Shown here one piece after another: positions 26,560-35,112 of a stretch of 64,000 nt of DNA. Position numbers and translations under genes: made by a program. The notes under the pieces are model-generated. The model was given only the letters and a program-made list of their open reading frames with translations, did no database searches and was not told the origin of the DNA. This stretch comes from an uncultured Lachnospiraceae bacterium (GTDB taxonomy: Bacteria; Bacillota; Clostridia; Lachnospirales; Lachnospiraceae), in contig CAJUTQ010000094.1 of assembly GCA_910589265.1 (NCBI GenBank), positions 62,001-126,000 of the forward strand. Direction: 5' to 3'. Position 1 is the first letter of the stretch, and every line of letters begins with the position of its first letter.

Positions 26560-27429
26560 TTGAAAAGAAAATTACTAGCTCTTTTGATTCTTATGGGTTT
26601 TGGCATTGTCTGTCTTTTATCCTGGATGGATTCCTGTTTTTTGTATGAGGACTTTCACCTTTCTTTAAATGAAGGAAATGGATTTCGAAATCAATGTATT
26701 CATAAAGATTTTATTGCCTTTGCAGATTCTATCAGCCCTACCATTGGCATAGAAAGAGAGACCCTTTTAGCTCTTCTTCTTTATCGGCATCATTTTACAC
26801 TGGATCAGTCTTCTTTTAAAAGATTAAACAAATCCTTAGAGGAAGAAGAGCTAAAAAACTTATATGTTGATTTATCCGAAAAAAAACAAGAGGAATTAGA
26901 GAGACTTGTGAAAGGGGTGGAGGCAGTCTGGAGGGATATTCAGTATTTCCCTGTTCCTTTGTCCAAATATGAATTAAAAGCCCAGGTTCATTTTGATAAT
27001 TCCTGGATGTTTGAAAGAAGTTATGGAGGACATCGGGGCCATGAGGGAACAGATCTTATGGCAAATATAAACAAAAGAGGGTATTATCCCATTGTCAGCA
27101 TGACCGATGGAGTCATAGAAAACATAGGCTGGCTTAATCAAGGAGGGTATCGAATTGGAATTCGCAGCCCCCATGGAGGATATTTTTATTATGCACATTT
27201 GGATAGTTATGCAGAGCCGTTTTCGTCTGGTACAGAAATCAAGGCAGGACAACTCATTGGATTTATGGGTGACTCGGGATATGGTACTGAGGAAGGAACT
27301 GTGGGAATGTTTGATGTACATCTTCATGTGGGCATTTACATAAAAACAGAAAAGTATAAAGAGTTAAGTGTAAATCCCTATTGGATTTTAAAATATTTAG
27401 AGGATCGTAAGTTAACCTATATTTATTGA
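26560..27429 (+). CDS. M23 family metallopeptidase, membrane-anchored
   Basis: The 289-residue protein has an N-terminal hydrophobic anchor (about residues 5-18) and a C-terminal LytM/M23 domain. The zinc ligands are visible in HRGHEGTDLMA (His and Asp), and in DVHLHVGIYI (HxH), with YYAHLDSY between them. It should cut peptide cross-links of peptidoglycan outside the membrane, or act in spore engulfment like SpoIIQ; the sequence does not decide. The start is TTG at 26560 with AAAGGAG at 26548-26554. The stop overlaps a possible upstream TTG start of the next gene. Confidence 0.85.
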   Translation: MKRKLLALLILMGFGIVCLLSWMDSCFLYEDFHLSLNEGNGFRNQCIHKDFIAFADSISPTIGIERETLLALLLYRHHFTLDQSSFKRLNKSLEEEELKNLYVDLSEKKQEELERLVKGVEAVWRDIQYFPVPLSKYELKAQVHFDNSWMFERSYGGHRGHEGTDLMANINKRGYYPIVSMTDGVIENIGWLNQGGYRIGIRSPHGGYFYYAHLDSYAEPFSSGTEIKAGQLIGFMGDSGYGTEEGTVGMFDVHLHVGIYIKTEKYKELSVNPYWILKYLEDRKLTYIY

Positions 27430-27437
27430 ATAGATTG

Positions 27438-27446
27438 TGGTATAAT
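27438..27446 (+). promoter_or_regulatory. Extended -10 promoter just before rsmF
   Basis: TGGTATAAT fits the TGN-TATAAT extended -10 pattern, with no good -35 seventeen bases upstream. Transcription would begin about 27453, only a few bases before the ATG at 27456. Confidence 0.45.
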
Positions 27447-27455
27447 AGGAAAACT

Positions 27456-28832
27456 ATGAGATTACCAGAAATGTTTGTAAAAGAAATGAAACATATACTA
27501 GGCCAGGAATATGAACTATTTGAAAAGGCAATGAGAGAGAAAAGCAAAAAAGGCCTTCGGATTCATAGGGGAAAGATTTCAGTGGAAGAATTTTTAAAAA
27601 AATCCCCCTTTTTTTTGGAATCTATCCCTTATGTGGAAAATGGATTTTACTACCAGGAGGAAGACACACCTGGAAGGCATCCTTATTACAGCGCTGGCCT
27701 TTATTACATCCAGGAACCAAGCGCCATGGTTCCTGCCTCCCTTCTTTCTCCTCTTCCTGGAGATAAGGTGCTAGATCTATGTGCAGCTCCTGGAGGAAAG
27801 GCAACGGAATGGGGGAGCCAGTTAAAAGGAGAGGGGGTTCTTTTTGCCAATGATATTAGCTCTTCCAGAGCAAAAGCCCTTTTAAAAAACTTAGAGATGG
27901 CTGGTATAAAAAATCTATTTGTCACTGCCGAGACCCCAGAAAGGTTAGCAGCCTCCTATCCTTCTTATTTTGATAAAATTTTGATTGACGCTCCTTGTTC
28001 CGGGGAAGGCATGTTTCGAAAAGAGAATCAGCTCATAAAAAGTTGGGAAAAAAAAGGACCAAAGGACTATAAAGACTTACAAAAGGAAATCCTTTCCTAT
28101 GGAGTATCTATGTTAAAACCTAAAGGAAAGCTCCTCTATTCTACCTGCACTTTTTCCCCAGAGGAAAACGAAGGTGTTATTGATTTTTTATTAAAAACAA
28201 ATCCAGATATGGAACTGTTACCGATTAATAAAAAACAAGGTTTTTCTTGTGGAAGGCCAGATTTAATCAAAGGGGGAGGGGAAGAACTAAAAAGATGTAT
28301 TCGTCTCTATCCCCACAGCATAAAAGGAGAAGGACATTTTATGGCCCTCCTCCAAAAGAAAGGAAGAGAGATGAAAAAAAAAGAAAGTTCTCCTTTCCAT
28401 AATATACAAAGGTTTCCTAAGATGGATGGGTTTTTTAGCAGCCTTTCTTGGAAAATAGATCCTTCTAGAATTTTTGAAAAAGAAGGATATCTTTATTATT
28501 TGCCTGACAAAGAAGTCCCAAAGAAATCCATTCGTTATTTGAGGACAGGCCTTCTTCTTGGAGAAGAAAGAAAAAATACATTTGTTCCTTCCCAGGCTCT
28601 TGCCATGGCTCTAAAGCCAGAGGAATGCCAAAAGGTTCTCTCTTTTAATCCAGAAGATAGAAGAGTAATAAAATATTTAAAAGGGGAGACCATAGACATT
28701 TCTGATAAAGGACTGCCTCTAGAAGACAAAGGGTACTACTTAATCTGTGTGGAACATTATCCCCTAGGCTTTGGAAAAAAATTAGGACATCAGCTGAAAA
28801 ATAAATATGAGCTAGGATGGAGATGGACATAA
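27456..28832 (+). CDS. rsmF: RsmB/NOP-type rRNA cytosine-C5 methyltransferase (RsmF-like)
   Basis: The 458-residue protein has the Nol1/Nop2/Sun catalytic core: YIQEPSAMVPASLL, the SAM loop DLCAAPGGKATEWGS, and the two catalytic cysteines in DAPCSGEGMFRK and YSTCTFSPEENEGV. A C-terminal PUA-like region begins after about residue 330, the RsmF layout. It methylates C5 of one or more cytosines in 16S rRNA. The start at 27456 fits family N-termini, although its ribosome site is weak (AGGAAAAC). An upstream TTG at 27426 overlapping the M23 stop is an alternative. rsuA follows after one base. Confidence 0.87.
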   Translation: MRLPEMFVKEMKHILGQEYELFEKAMREKSKKGLRIHRGKISVEEFLKKSPFFLESIPYVENGFYYQEEDTPGRHPYYSAGLYYIQEPSAMVPASLLSPLPGDKVLDLCAAPGGKATEWGSQLKGEGVLFANDISSSRAKALLKNLEMAGIKNLFVTAETPERLAASYPSYFDKILIDAPCSGEGMFRKENQLIKSWEKKGPKDYKDLQKEILSYGVSMLKPKGKLLYSTCTFSPEENEGVIDFLLKTNPDMELLPINKKQGFSCGRPDLIKGGGEELKRCIRLYPHSIKGEGHFMALLQKKGREMKKKESSPFHNIQRFPKMDGFFSSLSWKIDPSRIFEKEGYLYYLPDKEVPKKSIRYLRTGLLLGEERKNTFVPSQALAMALKPEECQKVLSFNPEDRRVIKYLKGETIDISDKGLPLEDKGYYLICVEHYPLGFGKKLGHQLKNKYELGWRWT

Positions 28833-28833
28833 A

Positions 28834-29583
28834 ATGGAAAGAGAGCGGATAGATAAAGTACTAGCTAATGCAGGAATGGGAAGCAGACAGGAAGTAAAAG
28901 CTGCTTTAAAAAAAGGTCTTGTTTTCCTAAATGGAGAAAAGGTAACAAGACCAGAAATGAAGATTAATCCAAAAATGGATAACATTATGTTTGCAGGAAA
29001 ACCCCTTACCTACCAGATGTTTTTCTATTATATGCTTCATAAACCAGCAGGAGTTGTCTGCGCTGTCAAAGATCCAGCACATAAGACTGTTTTATCTCTT
29101 ATAGAAAAGCCTTGTCCCAAGGGACTTTTCCCTGTAGGGAGGCTTGACAAAGATACAGAGGGCCTCCTTTTATTAACCAATGACGGGGAGTTGGCCCACA
29201 GTCTTTTGTCCCCCAAAAGGCATGTGGATAAAACGTATTACGTAAAGCTCGATCAACCTTTGGAGGAGGAAAAGGCTAGGCTTCTGTCTAAAGGACTGTC
29301 TATTGGAGATGAAAAGGACACCCTGCCTGCGAAATTAGATATTCTTACAAAAAAAGAAGTGATGATAACGATACAAGAGGGAAGATACCACCAAGTGAAA
29401 CGAATGTTTCAATCTGTAGGGTTACAGGTTCTGTATTTGAAACGAATATCTATGGGAGGCCTTGTCCTAGATAAGTCTCTAAAAAAAGGAGAGTACAGAA
29501 CCTTAACAGAAAGGGAAATTCAGTGTTTGAAAGAAAGTGGGAAACAAGTACATGTTGAAAAAAACAAAAGCCATTATTTTTGA
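28834..29583 (+). CDS. rsuA: 16S rRNA pseudouridine synthase, RsuA family
   Basis: The 249-residue protein has an N-terminal S4 RNA-binding domain (ERIDKVLANAGMGSRQEVKAAL) and the catalytic RsuA/RluB motif GRLDKDTEGLLLLTNDG with the active Asp. Further marks are KTYYVKLDQPL and EGRYHQVKRMF. The family converts a specific uridine of 16S rRNA, U516 in E. coli. It follows the methyltransferase gene by one base, so two rRNA-modification enzymes are in one transcript. The last 32 bases overlap the HAD gene start. Confidence 0.9.
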   Translation: MERERIDKVLANAGMGSRQEVKAALKKGLVFLNGEKVTRPEMKINPKMDNIMFAGKPLTYQMFFYYMLHKPAGVVCAVKDPAHKTVLSLIEKPCPKGLFPVGRLDKDTEGLLLLTNDGELAHSLLSPKRHVDKTYYVKLDQPLEEEKARLLSKGLSIGDEKDTLPAKLDILTKKEVMITIQEGRYHQVKRMFQSVGLQVLYLKRISMGGLVLDKSLKKGEYRTLTEREIQCLKESGKQVHVEKNKSHYF

Positions 29584-30205
29584 TTTAGATGGAACATTAA
29601 TTGACTCTATGTGGATGTGGCAGGATATTGATACCCAATATTTGGGGAAATTTGGTCTTTTTGTCCCAGAGGATTTGCAAAAGGCCATTGAAGGAATGAG
29701 TTTTACAGAAACAGCTGCTTATTTTAAAGAGCGTTTTAAGCTTCCGAAAACCATTGAAGAAATAAAAAGAGAGTGGAATGAAATGGCTTATGATAAATAT
29801 ATTCATGATGCTCCTTTAAAAAAAGGGGCGCTTCCCTTTTTAAAAAAATGTAAGGAAAAAGGCATAAAACTGGGAATTGCCACAAGCAATTCGACAGAAA
29901 TTGTATCTGGCGTCATAAGGGCAAGGGGGATCGAGACTTACTTTGACTGTATTAAAACAAGCTGCGATGCAAAAAAGGGAAAGCCAGCTCCTGACATTTA
30001 TCTTCTTGTGGCAGATATTCTAGGAGTAAAACCGAAAGACTGTCTTGTTTTTGAAGATGTGCCTTCAGGCATTAAAGCAGGTAAATCAGCGGGAATGAAG
30101 GTGTGTGCTGTTGATGATTTATATTCAAAAAATCAGGAAATAGAAAAGAAGAAGCTAGCAGATTATTATATCCAAGATTATACCCAGATACTATCTTTTA
30201 CATAA
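29552..30205 (+). CDS. HAD-superfamily hydrolase (beta-phosphoglucomutase-like)
   Basis: The 217-residue protein has the HAD motifs in order: I as IFDLDGTLIDS, II as IATSN, III with KKGKPAPDIY and IV as FEDVPSGIKAG. The helical cap between motifs I and II is the type 1 cap of phosphoglycolate phosphatase/beta-phosphoglucomutase relatives. The substrate is not predictable. ATG at 29552 gives the usual short lead before motif I and overlaps rsuA by 32 bases. The upstream GTG at 29537 is less likely. Confidence 0.85.
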   Translation: MLKKTKAIIFDLDGTLIDSMWMWQDIDTQYLGKFGLFVPEDLQKAIEGMSFTETAAYFKERFKLPKTIEEIKREWNEMAYDKYIHDAPLKKGALPFLKKCKEKGIKLGIATSNSTEIVSGVIRARGIETYFDCIKTSCDAKKGKPAPDIYLLVADILGVKPKDCLVFEDVPSGIKAGKSAGMKVCAVDDLYSKNQEIEKKKLADYYIQDYTQILSFT

Positions 30206-30224
30206 ATTTATAGGGGGAATGGAC

Positions 30225-32138
30225 GTGAACAATGGATTTTTGCCGATTTCTAGAGAGGAAATGAGAGAGAGAAAGATAGAGCAATTGGATTTTGTCTATG
30301 TTATCGGTGATGCTTATGTAGATCACCCCTCTTTTGGGCATGGGATCATTAGCAGAGTTTTGGAGGCAAATGGATACACAGTAGGCATTTTGTCCCAGCC
30401 TGATTGGAAAAAGGAGGAGAGTATACAAATATTTGGAGAGCCAAAACTTGGATTTTTGGTGAGCTCTGGGAATATGGATTCTATGGTGAACCATTATTTT
30501 GTCTCAAAGAAAAAAAGGCCAAAGGATGCCTACACTCCTGGCGGGCATGTGGGAAAGAGGCCAGATTATGCTGTCGTTGTGTATGGAAATTTAATTCGTA
30601 AAACTTATAAGAAAACGCCTATTATTTTAGGAGGGATAGAAGCAAGTTTACGCCGTATGGCTCATTATGACTATTGGTCCAATCAGCTAAAGAGGTCCAT
30701 TCTTCTAGACTCTGGAGCAGATCTCATTTCTTATGGCATGGGAGAACGGTCCATGATAGAAATTGCCCATGCGTTAAAGGAAGGGATTCCTGTTGAAGAA
30801 ATTACCTTTGTAAAAGGTACTGTGTTCAAATGTAAAAATCCAAGTTTTCTCTCTAATAGTATTATCTTGCCTTCTTATGAGGAAATGAAAAAGGATAAAA
30901 GGAAGTATGCAAATAGTTTTTCTCTCCAATATGAGAATACAGATCCTTATTCTGGAAAAAATCTAATAGAGCCTTATGGAAAATCTCTTTTTGTTGTGCA
31001 AAATAGTCCTTCGCTTCCCCTCTCCACGAAAGAAATGGATATTATTTACAGTTATCCATATGAGAGAAAGGCCCATCCCTCCTATGAGAAAGAAGGAGGC
31101 GTACCAGCGACAGAAGAGATCAAGTTCAGTATTACAAGCAGCCGGGGCTGTTTTGGAGGCTGTAATTTCTGTGCCTTAACCTTTCATCAAGGAAGGATTA
31201 TACAGTCAAGAAGCCATGCGTCTATTATAGAAGAGGCGAAAGGCTTTGTCCAGGATGGAGATTTTAAAGGTTATATTCATGACGTGGGAGGTCCAACGGC
31301 AAATTTTCGAAAGCCTTCCTGTGAAAAACAAAAGACAATGGGAGTATGCCCAAAAAAACAATGTCTCTTTCCTTCACCCTGTGAGCATCTTACGGTGGAT
31401 CATGAAGATTATTTACAATTGTTAAGAAAATTAAGAAAGATTCCTCAAGTAAAAAAAGTATTTATTCGTTCAGGAATCCGATATGATTATTTATTGGCAG
31501 ATAAAAAGGAAGATTTTTTTAAGGAATTAGTTAAGTATCACATTAGCGGCCAGCTAAAAGTAGCCCCAGAACATGTGGCAGATACTGTACTTGATAAAAT
31601 GGGAAAGCCCAAAAGAAAGATATATGAACAATTTTATGAGAAATATAAAAAATGGAATGAGCAGTTAGGGATGAAACAGTTTTTAGTCCCTTATCTTATG
31701 TCCTCCCATCCAGGTTCTACACTAAAGGAGGCAGTAGAACTAGGAGAATTTTTAAGGGACATGCATGTAAGGCCAGAACAGGTGCAAGACTTTTATCCTA
31801 CCCCCTCTACAGTTTCTACAGTTATGTATTATACGGGAGTGGATCCAAGAACAATGGAAGAGGTATATACACCCAAAAATCCTCATGAGAAGGCAATGCA
31901 AAGAGCCTTGCTCCAATATACCAATCCCAAAAATGCCAAGCTTGTTAGAGAAGCTTTAATCCAGGCAGGGAGAGAGGATTTAATTGGATATGGCAGGCGT
32001 TGTCTCCTTTCTCCTTTAAGAGGAGAAGAGAAAAGATGGATAGAGAAAAGAAAAGAAGAGCTGCCTTCCCATTTCAAAAAAAAGAAAAAGAAAAAAACCA
32101 TTCGAAATATTCACAAAAAAAGGAGGAATGAAACATGA
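30225..32138 (+). CDS. YgiQ family radical SAM protein
   Basis: The protein has about 637 residues. The N-terminus (FLPISREEM, then DFVYVIGDAYVDHPSFGHG) and the radical SAM cluster in SSRGCFGGCNFCALTFHQGR (CxxxCxxC) are typical of YgiQ. It also has the C-terminal QVQDFYPTPSTVSTVMYYTG block. The family's reaction is unknown. GTG at 30225 sits seven bases after AGGGGGA and gives the standard MNNGFLPIS start; ATG at 30219 is too close to the ribosome site. The Lys-rich tail (from about residue 615) overlaps the SDR gene by four bases. Confidence 0.9.
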   Translation: MNNGFLPISREEMRERKIEQLDFVYVIGDAYVDHPSFGHGIISRVLEANGYTVGILSQPDWKKEESIQIFGEPKLGFLVSSGNMDSMVNHYFVSKKKRPKDAYTPGGHVGKRPDYAVVVYGNLIRKTYKKTPIILGGIEASLRRMAHYDYWSNQLKRSILLDSGADLISYGMGERSMIEIAHALKEGIPVEEITFVKGTVFKCKNPSFLSNSIILPSYEEMKKDKRKYANSFSLQYENTDPYSGKNLIEPYGKSLFVVQNSPSLPLSTKEMDIIYSYPYERKAHPSYEKEGGVPATEEIKFSITSSRGCFGGCNFCALTFHQGRIIQSRSHASIIEEAKGFVQDGDFKGYIHDVGGPTANFRKPSCEKQKTMGVCPKKQCLFPSPCEHLTVDHEDYLQLLRKLRKIPQVKKVFIRSGIRYDYLLADKKEDFFKELVKYHISGQLKVAPEHVADTVLDKMGKPKRKIYEQFYEKYKKWNEQLGMKQFLVPYLMSSHPGSTLKEAVELGEFLRDMHVRPEQVQDFYPTPSTVSTVMYYTGVDPRTMEEVYTPKNPHEKAMQRALLQYTNPKNAKLVREALIQAGREDLIGYGRRCLLSPLRGEEKRWIEKRKEELPSHFKKKKKKKTIRNIHKKRRNET

Positions 32139-32887
32139 ATATTGCTGTTATAACAGGTGCTTCCTCAGGACTAGGCAGAGAATTTGTAAGACAAATTGAC
32201 AGTATATATACACATTTAGATGAAATTTGGGTCATTGCAAGACGAAAAGAGCGCCTTCTAGAGCTTTCAAAAGAAGTCATTGTAAAGCTTCGCATTCTTC
32301 CCTATGATCTGGCAGAAGAAGAGGGACTAAAAGAGTTATATAAGCTGTTAAAAAAAGAAAGACCAGTCATTCGTATACTTGTAAACTCTGCCGGATATGG
32401 GATTATTGGAAAATTTACAAAATCGGAATGGAAAGAGACCATAGGTATGATCCATTTAAATTGTTCTGTTTTAACTTCTATCACTTACCATTGTTTGCCG
32501 TATATGAGAAATAATGGAAGAATTATTCAAATAGCTTCCAGCGCTGCCTTTTTGCCTCAGCCCAAATTTGCCGTTTATGCTGCTACGAAATCTTATGTGT
32601 TAAGTTTTTCCAGGGCATTAAATAAAGAATTAAAGTCTAGAGGCATTTTCGTAACAGCTGTTTGTCCAGGTCCTGTTTCCACAGAATTTTTCCATAGAGC
32701 AGAAAAAAAAGAAAAAATGGCCTTCTATAAAATGCTTGTTATGGCCAAGGCACCTGACGTTGTTAGAGATGCCATGAATGCATCTTTACGAAGAAAGGAC
32801 GTCGCCGTCTATGGAATGATGATGAAGTTTGTTGCCATAACAGCAAAAATGCTCCCCCATAAGGTTTTATTAGGTATTTTTAAGTAA
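32135..32887 (+). CDS. Short-chain dehydrogenase/reductase
   Basis: The 250-residue protein has the SDR cofactor loop TGASSGLGREF, the NSAGYG motif, the catalytic Ser in QIASSAAF and the YxxxK pair in YAATKSY, then CPGPVSTEF. The Rossmann fold with Arg after the first strand suggests NADP use. Substrates cannot be inferred. It overlaps the YgiQ stop by four bases (ATGA) and is cotranscribed with it. Confidence 0.9.
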   Translation: MNIAVITGASSGLGREFVRQIDSIYTHLDEIWVIARRKERLLELSKEVIVKLRILPYDLAEEEGLKELYKLLKKERPVIRILVNSAGYGIIGKFTKSEWKETIGMIHLNCSVLTSITYHCLPYMRNNGRIIQIASSAAFLPQPKFAVYAATKSYVLSFSRALNKELKSRGIFVTAVCPGPVSTEFFHRAEKKEKMAFYKMLVMAKAPDVVRDAMNASLRRKDVAVYGMMMKFVAITAKMLPHKVLLGIFK

Positions 32888-32914
32888 TCATGAGTTTTAA
32901 GAGAAGGGATAGGA

Positions 32915-33505
32915 ATGGGCAGAAAAATACAAAAGGGACAGTATGGATATTTAAAAAGTCAAAGGAAAATAGAAATTAGGAGGACCGTTCTTTTTTTTGG
33001 CATTTCCTTTGCCTTATTTTTTACAGGGCTTTTTTTTACAGGAACAAACAAAAACCTTCTGACCATTGTAGCTGTCTTAGGAATGCTTCCAGCAAGTAAA
33101 AGTGCCGTATCCATGATTATGTTTCTACGTTTTCCTTCGGGAAGTGTGGAACTATATGAGGAGACAAAAATACATGCAAAAAGCCTTCCTGCAATCTATG
33201 ATTTTGTCATCACTTCCAGGGAAAAAAGCTTCCCTCTTTCCTCAATGGTATACAAGGATCGTATGCTGTATGGGTTTTGTGAAAGAAAAGGAGAAAATAA
33301 GAAAGAACTGGAAAGCTATTTAAAGGAAATGTTAGATAGCAATCATTACAAGGCAGTAAACGTGAAGATATTTGATGATTTCCCAAAATATATCAAACGT
33401 TTGGATTCCCTAAAAAGTCAAGAAAAAGGACAGAAAAAAGAAGAGGATTCTAATACAAAAGAAGGAAAAAATGTACTAGCCCTTTTGCTTTCTTTATCTA
33501 TTTAA
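32915..33505 (+). CDS. Hypothetical membrane protein, 196 aa
   Basis: The protein has two adjacent hydrophobic segments near residues 22-62 (VLFFGISFALFFTGLFF and LLTIVAVLGMLPASKSA). A mixed cytoplasmic domain of about 100 residues and a Lys/Glu-rich C-terminus follow. I recognise no domain. GGGATAGGA lies directly before the start. It is between the SDR and RluA genes in the same direction, so it is probably part of one housekeeping transcript. The double membrane hairpin plus soluble domain suggests a membrane-associated regulator or scaffold, which is inference. Confidence 0.65.
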   Translation: MGRKIQKGQYGYLKSQRKIEIRRTVLFFGISFALFFTGLFFTGTNKNLLTIVAVLGMLPASKSAVSMIMFLRFPSGSVELYEETKIHAKSLPAIYDFVITSREKSFPLSSMVYKDRMLYGFCERKGENKKELESYLKEMLDSNHYKAVNVKIFDDFPKYIKRLDSLKSQEKGQKKEEDSNTKEGKNVLALLLSLSI

Positions 33506-33540
33506 GATAAGTCTTCCTTAAAGTGAAAGAAGGTTGAAAA

Positions 33541-34497
33541 ATGCGTCAAATAACTATCACATCCAAAGAAGAAGGACAGCAGCTGTTAAAGCTGTTGTCC
33601 AAATATTTGAAAGAAGCTCCAAGGGGCTTTTTACACAAAATGCTGCGAAAGAAAAATATTACCCTAAACGAGAAAAGAGCAACGGGAAAAGAAAAAGTAA
33701 AAGAAGGGGATAAAGTAACCTTATTTCTCAAAGAAGAAACGATAGAAACATTTTCAGGGAAAAAATCTTCCTCTTTTCCTTATAGGAAGCTGGATATTCT
33801 CTATGAAGATGAGAATGTCCTGTTTGTGAATAAGCCTTCTGGAATCCTTAGTCAAAAATCAAAAGAAGGGGATATTTCTTTAAATGAATATGTTCTTGGT
33901 TATTTGCTTAACACAGGACAAATAGAGGAAAGCTCCTTGGATTATTTTCGTCCTTCAGTGTGTAATCGGCTGGACAGAAATACAAGTGGTATTGTTCTTT
34001 GTGGTAAAACAATACAAGGACTTCAAAAAATGGCAGAGCTTTTACAACAGGGAAAGTTAAAAAAATATTACCGTTGTGTTGTAGATGGAGCTCTTTATGA
34101 AAAGGGGCATCTCAAAGGATATTTGTCCAAAGATGAGAATAAGAAAGCTTTTATAGAAAAGGAACCTAAAAAGGGGCTGAAATATATTGAGACGACTTAT
34201 TATCCCATCCTTGTAAAAGAAAAGGAAACCTTGTTGGAAGTGGAACTCATAACAGGAAGATTTCACCAGATTAGGGCCCATTTGGCCCACATAGGTCATC
34301 CCATATTAGGGGATCCAAAATATGGAGAAAGAGAAAAAAACAACTATGTATTGAAAAAATATAAGGCAAAGGGACAAATGCTCCATGCATACCGTTTGGA
34401 AATGCCTTATATGGAGGAGGAGCTTTGGTCTCCTTTATCCAAAGGCATCTTTATTGCAAAAGAGCCTGGTTCCTTTTACCGATGGATGGAGGAATAA
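33541..34497 (+). CDS. RluA family pseudouridine synthase
   Basis: The 318-residue protein has an N-terminal S4-like segment (APRGFLHKMLRKKNITLNEK) and the catalytic RluA motif in NRLDRNTSGIVLCGK, with the conserved Asp. The C-terminal half contains ELITGRFHQIRAHLAHIGHPILGDPKYG. The usual HRLDR is changed to NRLDR, a common variant. It makes pseudouridine in rRNA or tRNA; its exact site is unknown. A second paralogue of this family, rluD, is at 62359-63273. recU starts four bases downstream. Confidence 0.9.
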   Translation: MRQITITSKEEGQQLLKLLSKYLKEAPRGFLHKMLRKKNITLNEKRATGKEKVKEGDKVTLFLKEETIETFSGKKSSSFPYRKLDILYEDENVLFVNKPSGILSQKSKEGDISLNEYVLGYLLNTGQIEESSLDYFRPSVCNRLDRNTSGIVLCGKTIQGLQKMAELLQQGKLKKYYRCVVDGALYEKGHLKGYLSKDENKKAFIEKEPKKGLKYIETTYYPILVKEKETLLEVELITGRFHQIRAHLAHIGHPILGDPKYGEREKNNYVLKKYKAKGQMLHAYRLEMPYMEEELWSPLSKGIFIAKEPGSFYRWMEE

Positions 34498-34500
34498 GGA

Positions 34501-35049
34501 ATGGCAACCTGGAGCTCCAGAGGACTTAGAGGTTCTGGTTTCGAAGAACAGATAAACAGGACAAATGAAAAATACAGGGAAAAGGGGCTTGCCTTAATCC
34601 AAAAAGTACCGACTCCCATTACTCCCATTCGTATTGACAAAGAAAACCGCCATATTACTCTTGCTTATTTTGAACAAAAAAGCACAGTGGATTATATTGG
34701 CGCCGTTCAAGGAATTCCTGTCTGCTTTGATGCAAAGGAATGTAGTTTGGATACATTTTCCTTAGGAAATATCCATGAACATCAAGTTCAGTTCATGGAA
34801 GAATTTGAAAGACAGCAAGGAATTTCCTTTTTACTTATTAATTATACAAAAAGAGAGAAAGTCTATTATCTTCCTTTCCGGAATTTAAAAAAATTTTGGA
34901 AAAGGGCAAAAAAAGGTGGAAGAAAAAGTTTCCGGTTAGAAGAATTGGATGAGAATTATGCTTTAAAAGAAAAGCAAGGAATCTTCGTCCCTTATTTAGA
35001 GATGATCCAGAAAGATTTGGATGAAAGAGGAGACATTGACAAGGAATGA
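34501..35049 (+). CDS. recU: Holliday junction resolvase RecU
   Basis: The 182-residue protein is a RecU nuclease. Its N-terminal region has RGLRGSGFEEQINRTNEKY, and the active-site block reads STVDYIGAVQGIPVCFDAKEC with the metal-binding Asp and the ExK-like CFDAKE. RecU cuts four-way junctions during recombination and segregation in Firmicutes. In Bacillus it is beside a PBP gene, whereas here it follows an RluA gene. The consensus promoter for the his operon lies in its last codons. Confidence 0.9.
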   Translation: MATWSSRGLRGSGFEEQINRTNEKYREKGLALIQKVPTPITPIRIDKENRHITLAYFEQKSTVDYIGAVQGIPVCFDAKECSLDTFSLGNIHEHQVQFMEEFERQQGISFLLINYTKREKVYYLPFRNLKKFWKRAKKGGRKSFRLEELDENYALKEKQGIFVPYLEMIQKDLDERGDIDKE

Positions 35050-35064
35050 AAACTATTTTATAAT
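35036..35064 (+). promoter_or_regulatory. Consensus promoter of the his operon
   Basis: A perfect TTGACA (35036-35041) and perfect TATAAT (35059-35064) have the ideal 17-base spacing. The -35 overlaps the recU 3' end, and the hisZ start is about 49 bases beyond the -10. No leader terminator or T-box is visible in the short leader. Confidence 0.9.
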
Positions 35065-35112
35065 AAGAATAATTTATCAAATTATCACTTTACTATAAGA
35101 AAGGAGAGGGGT

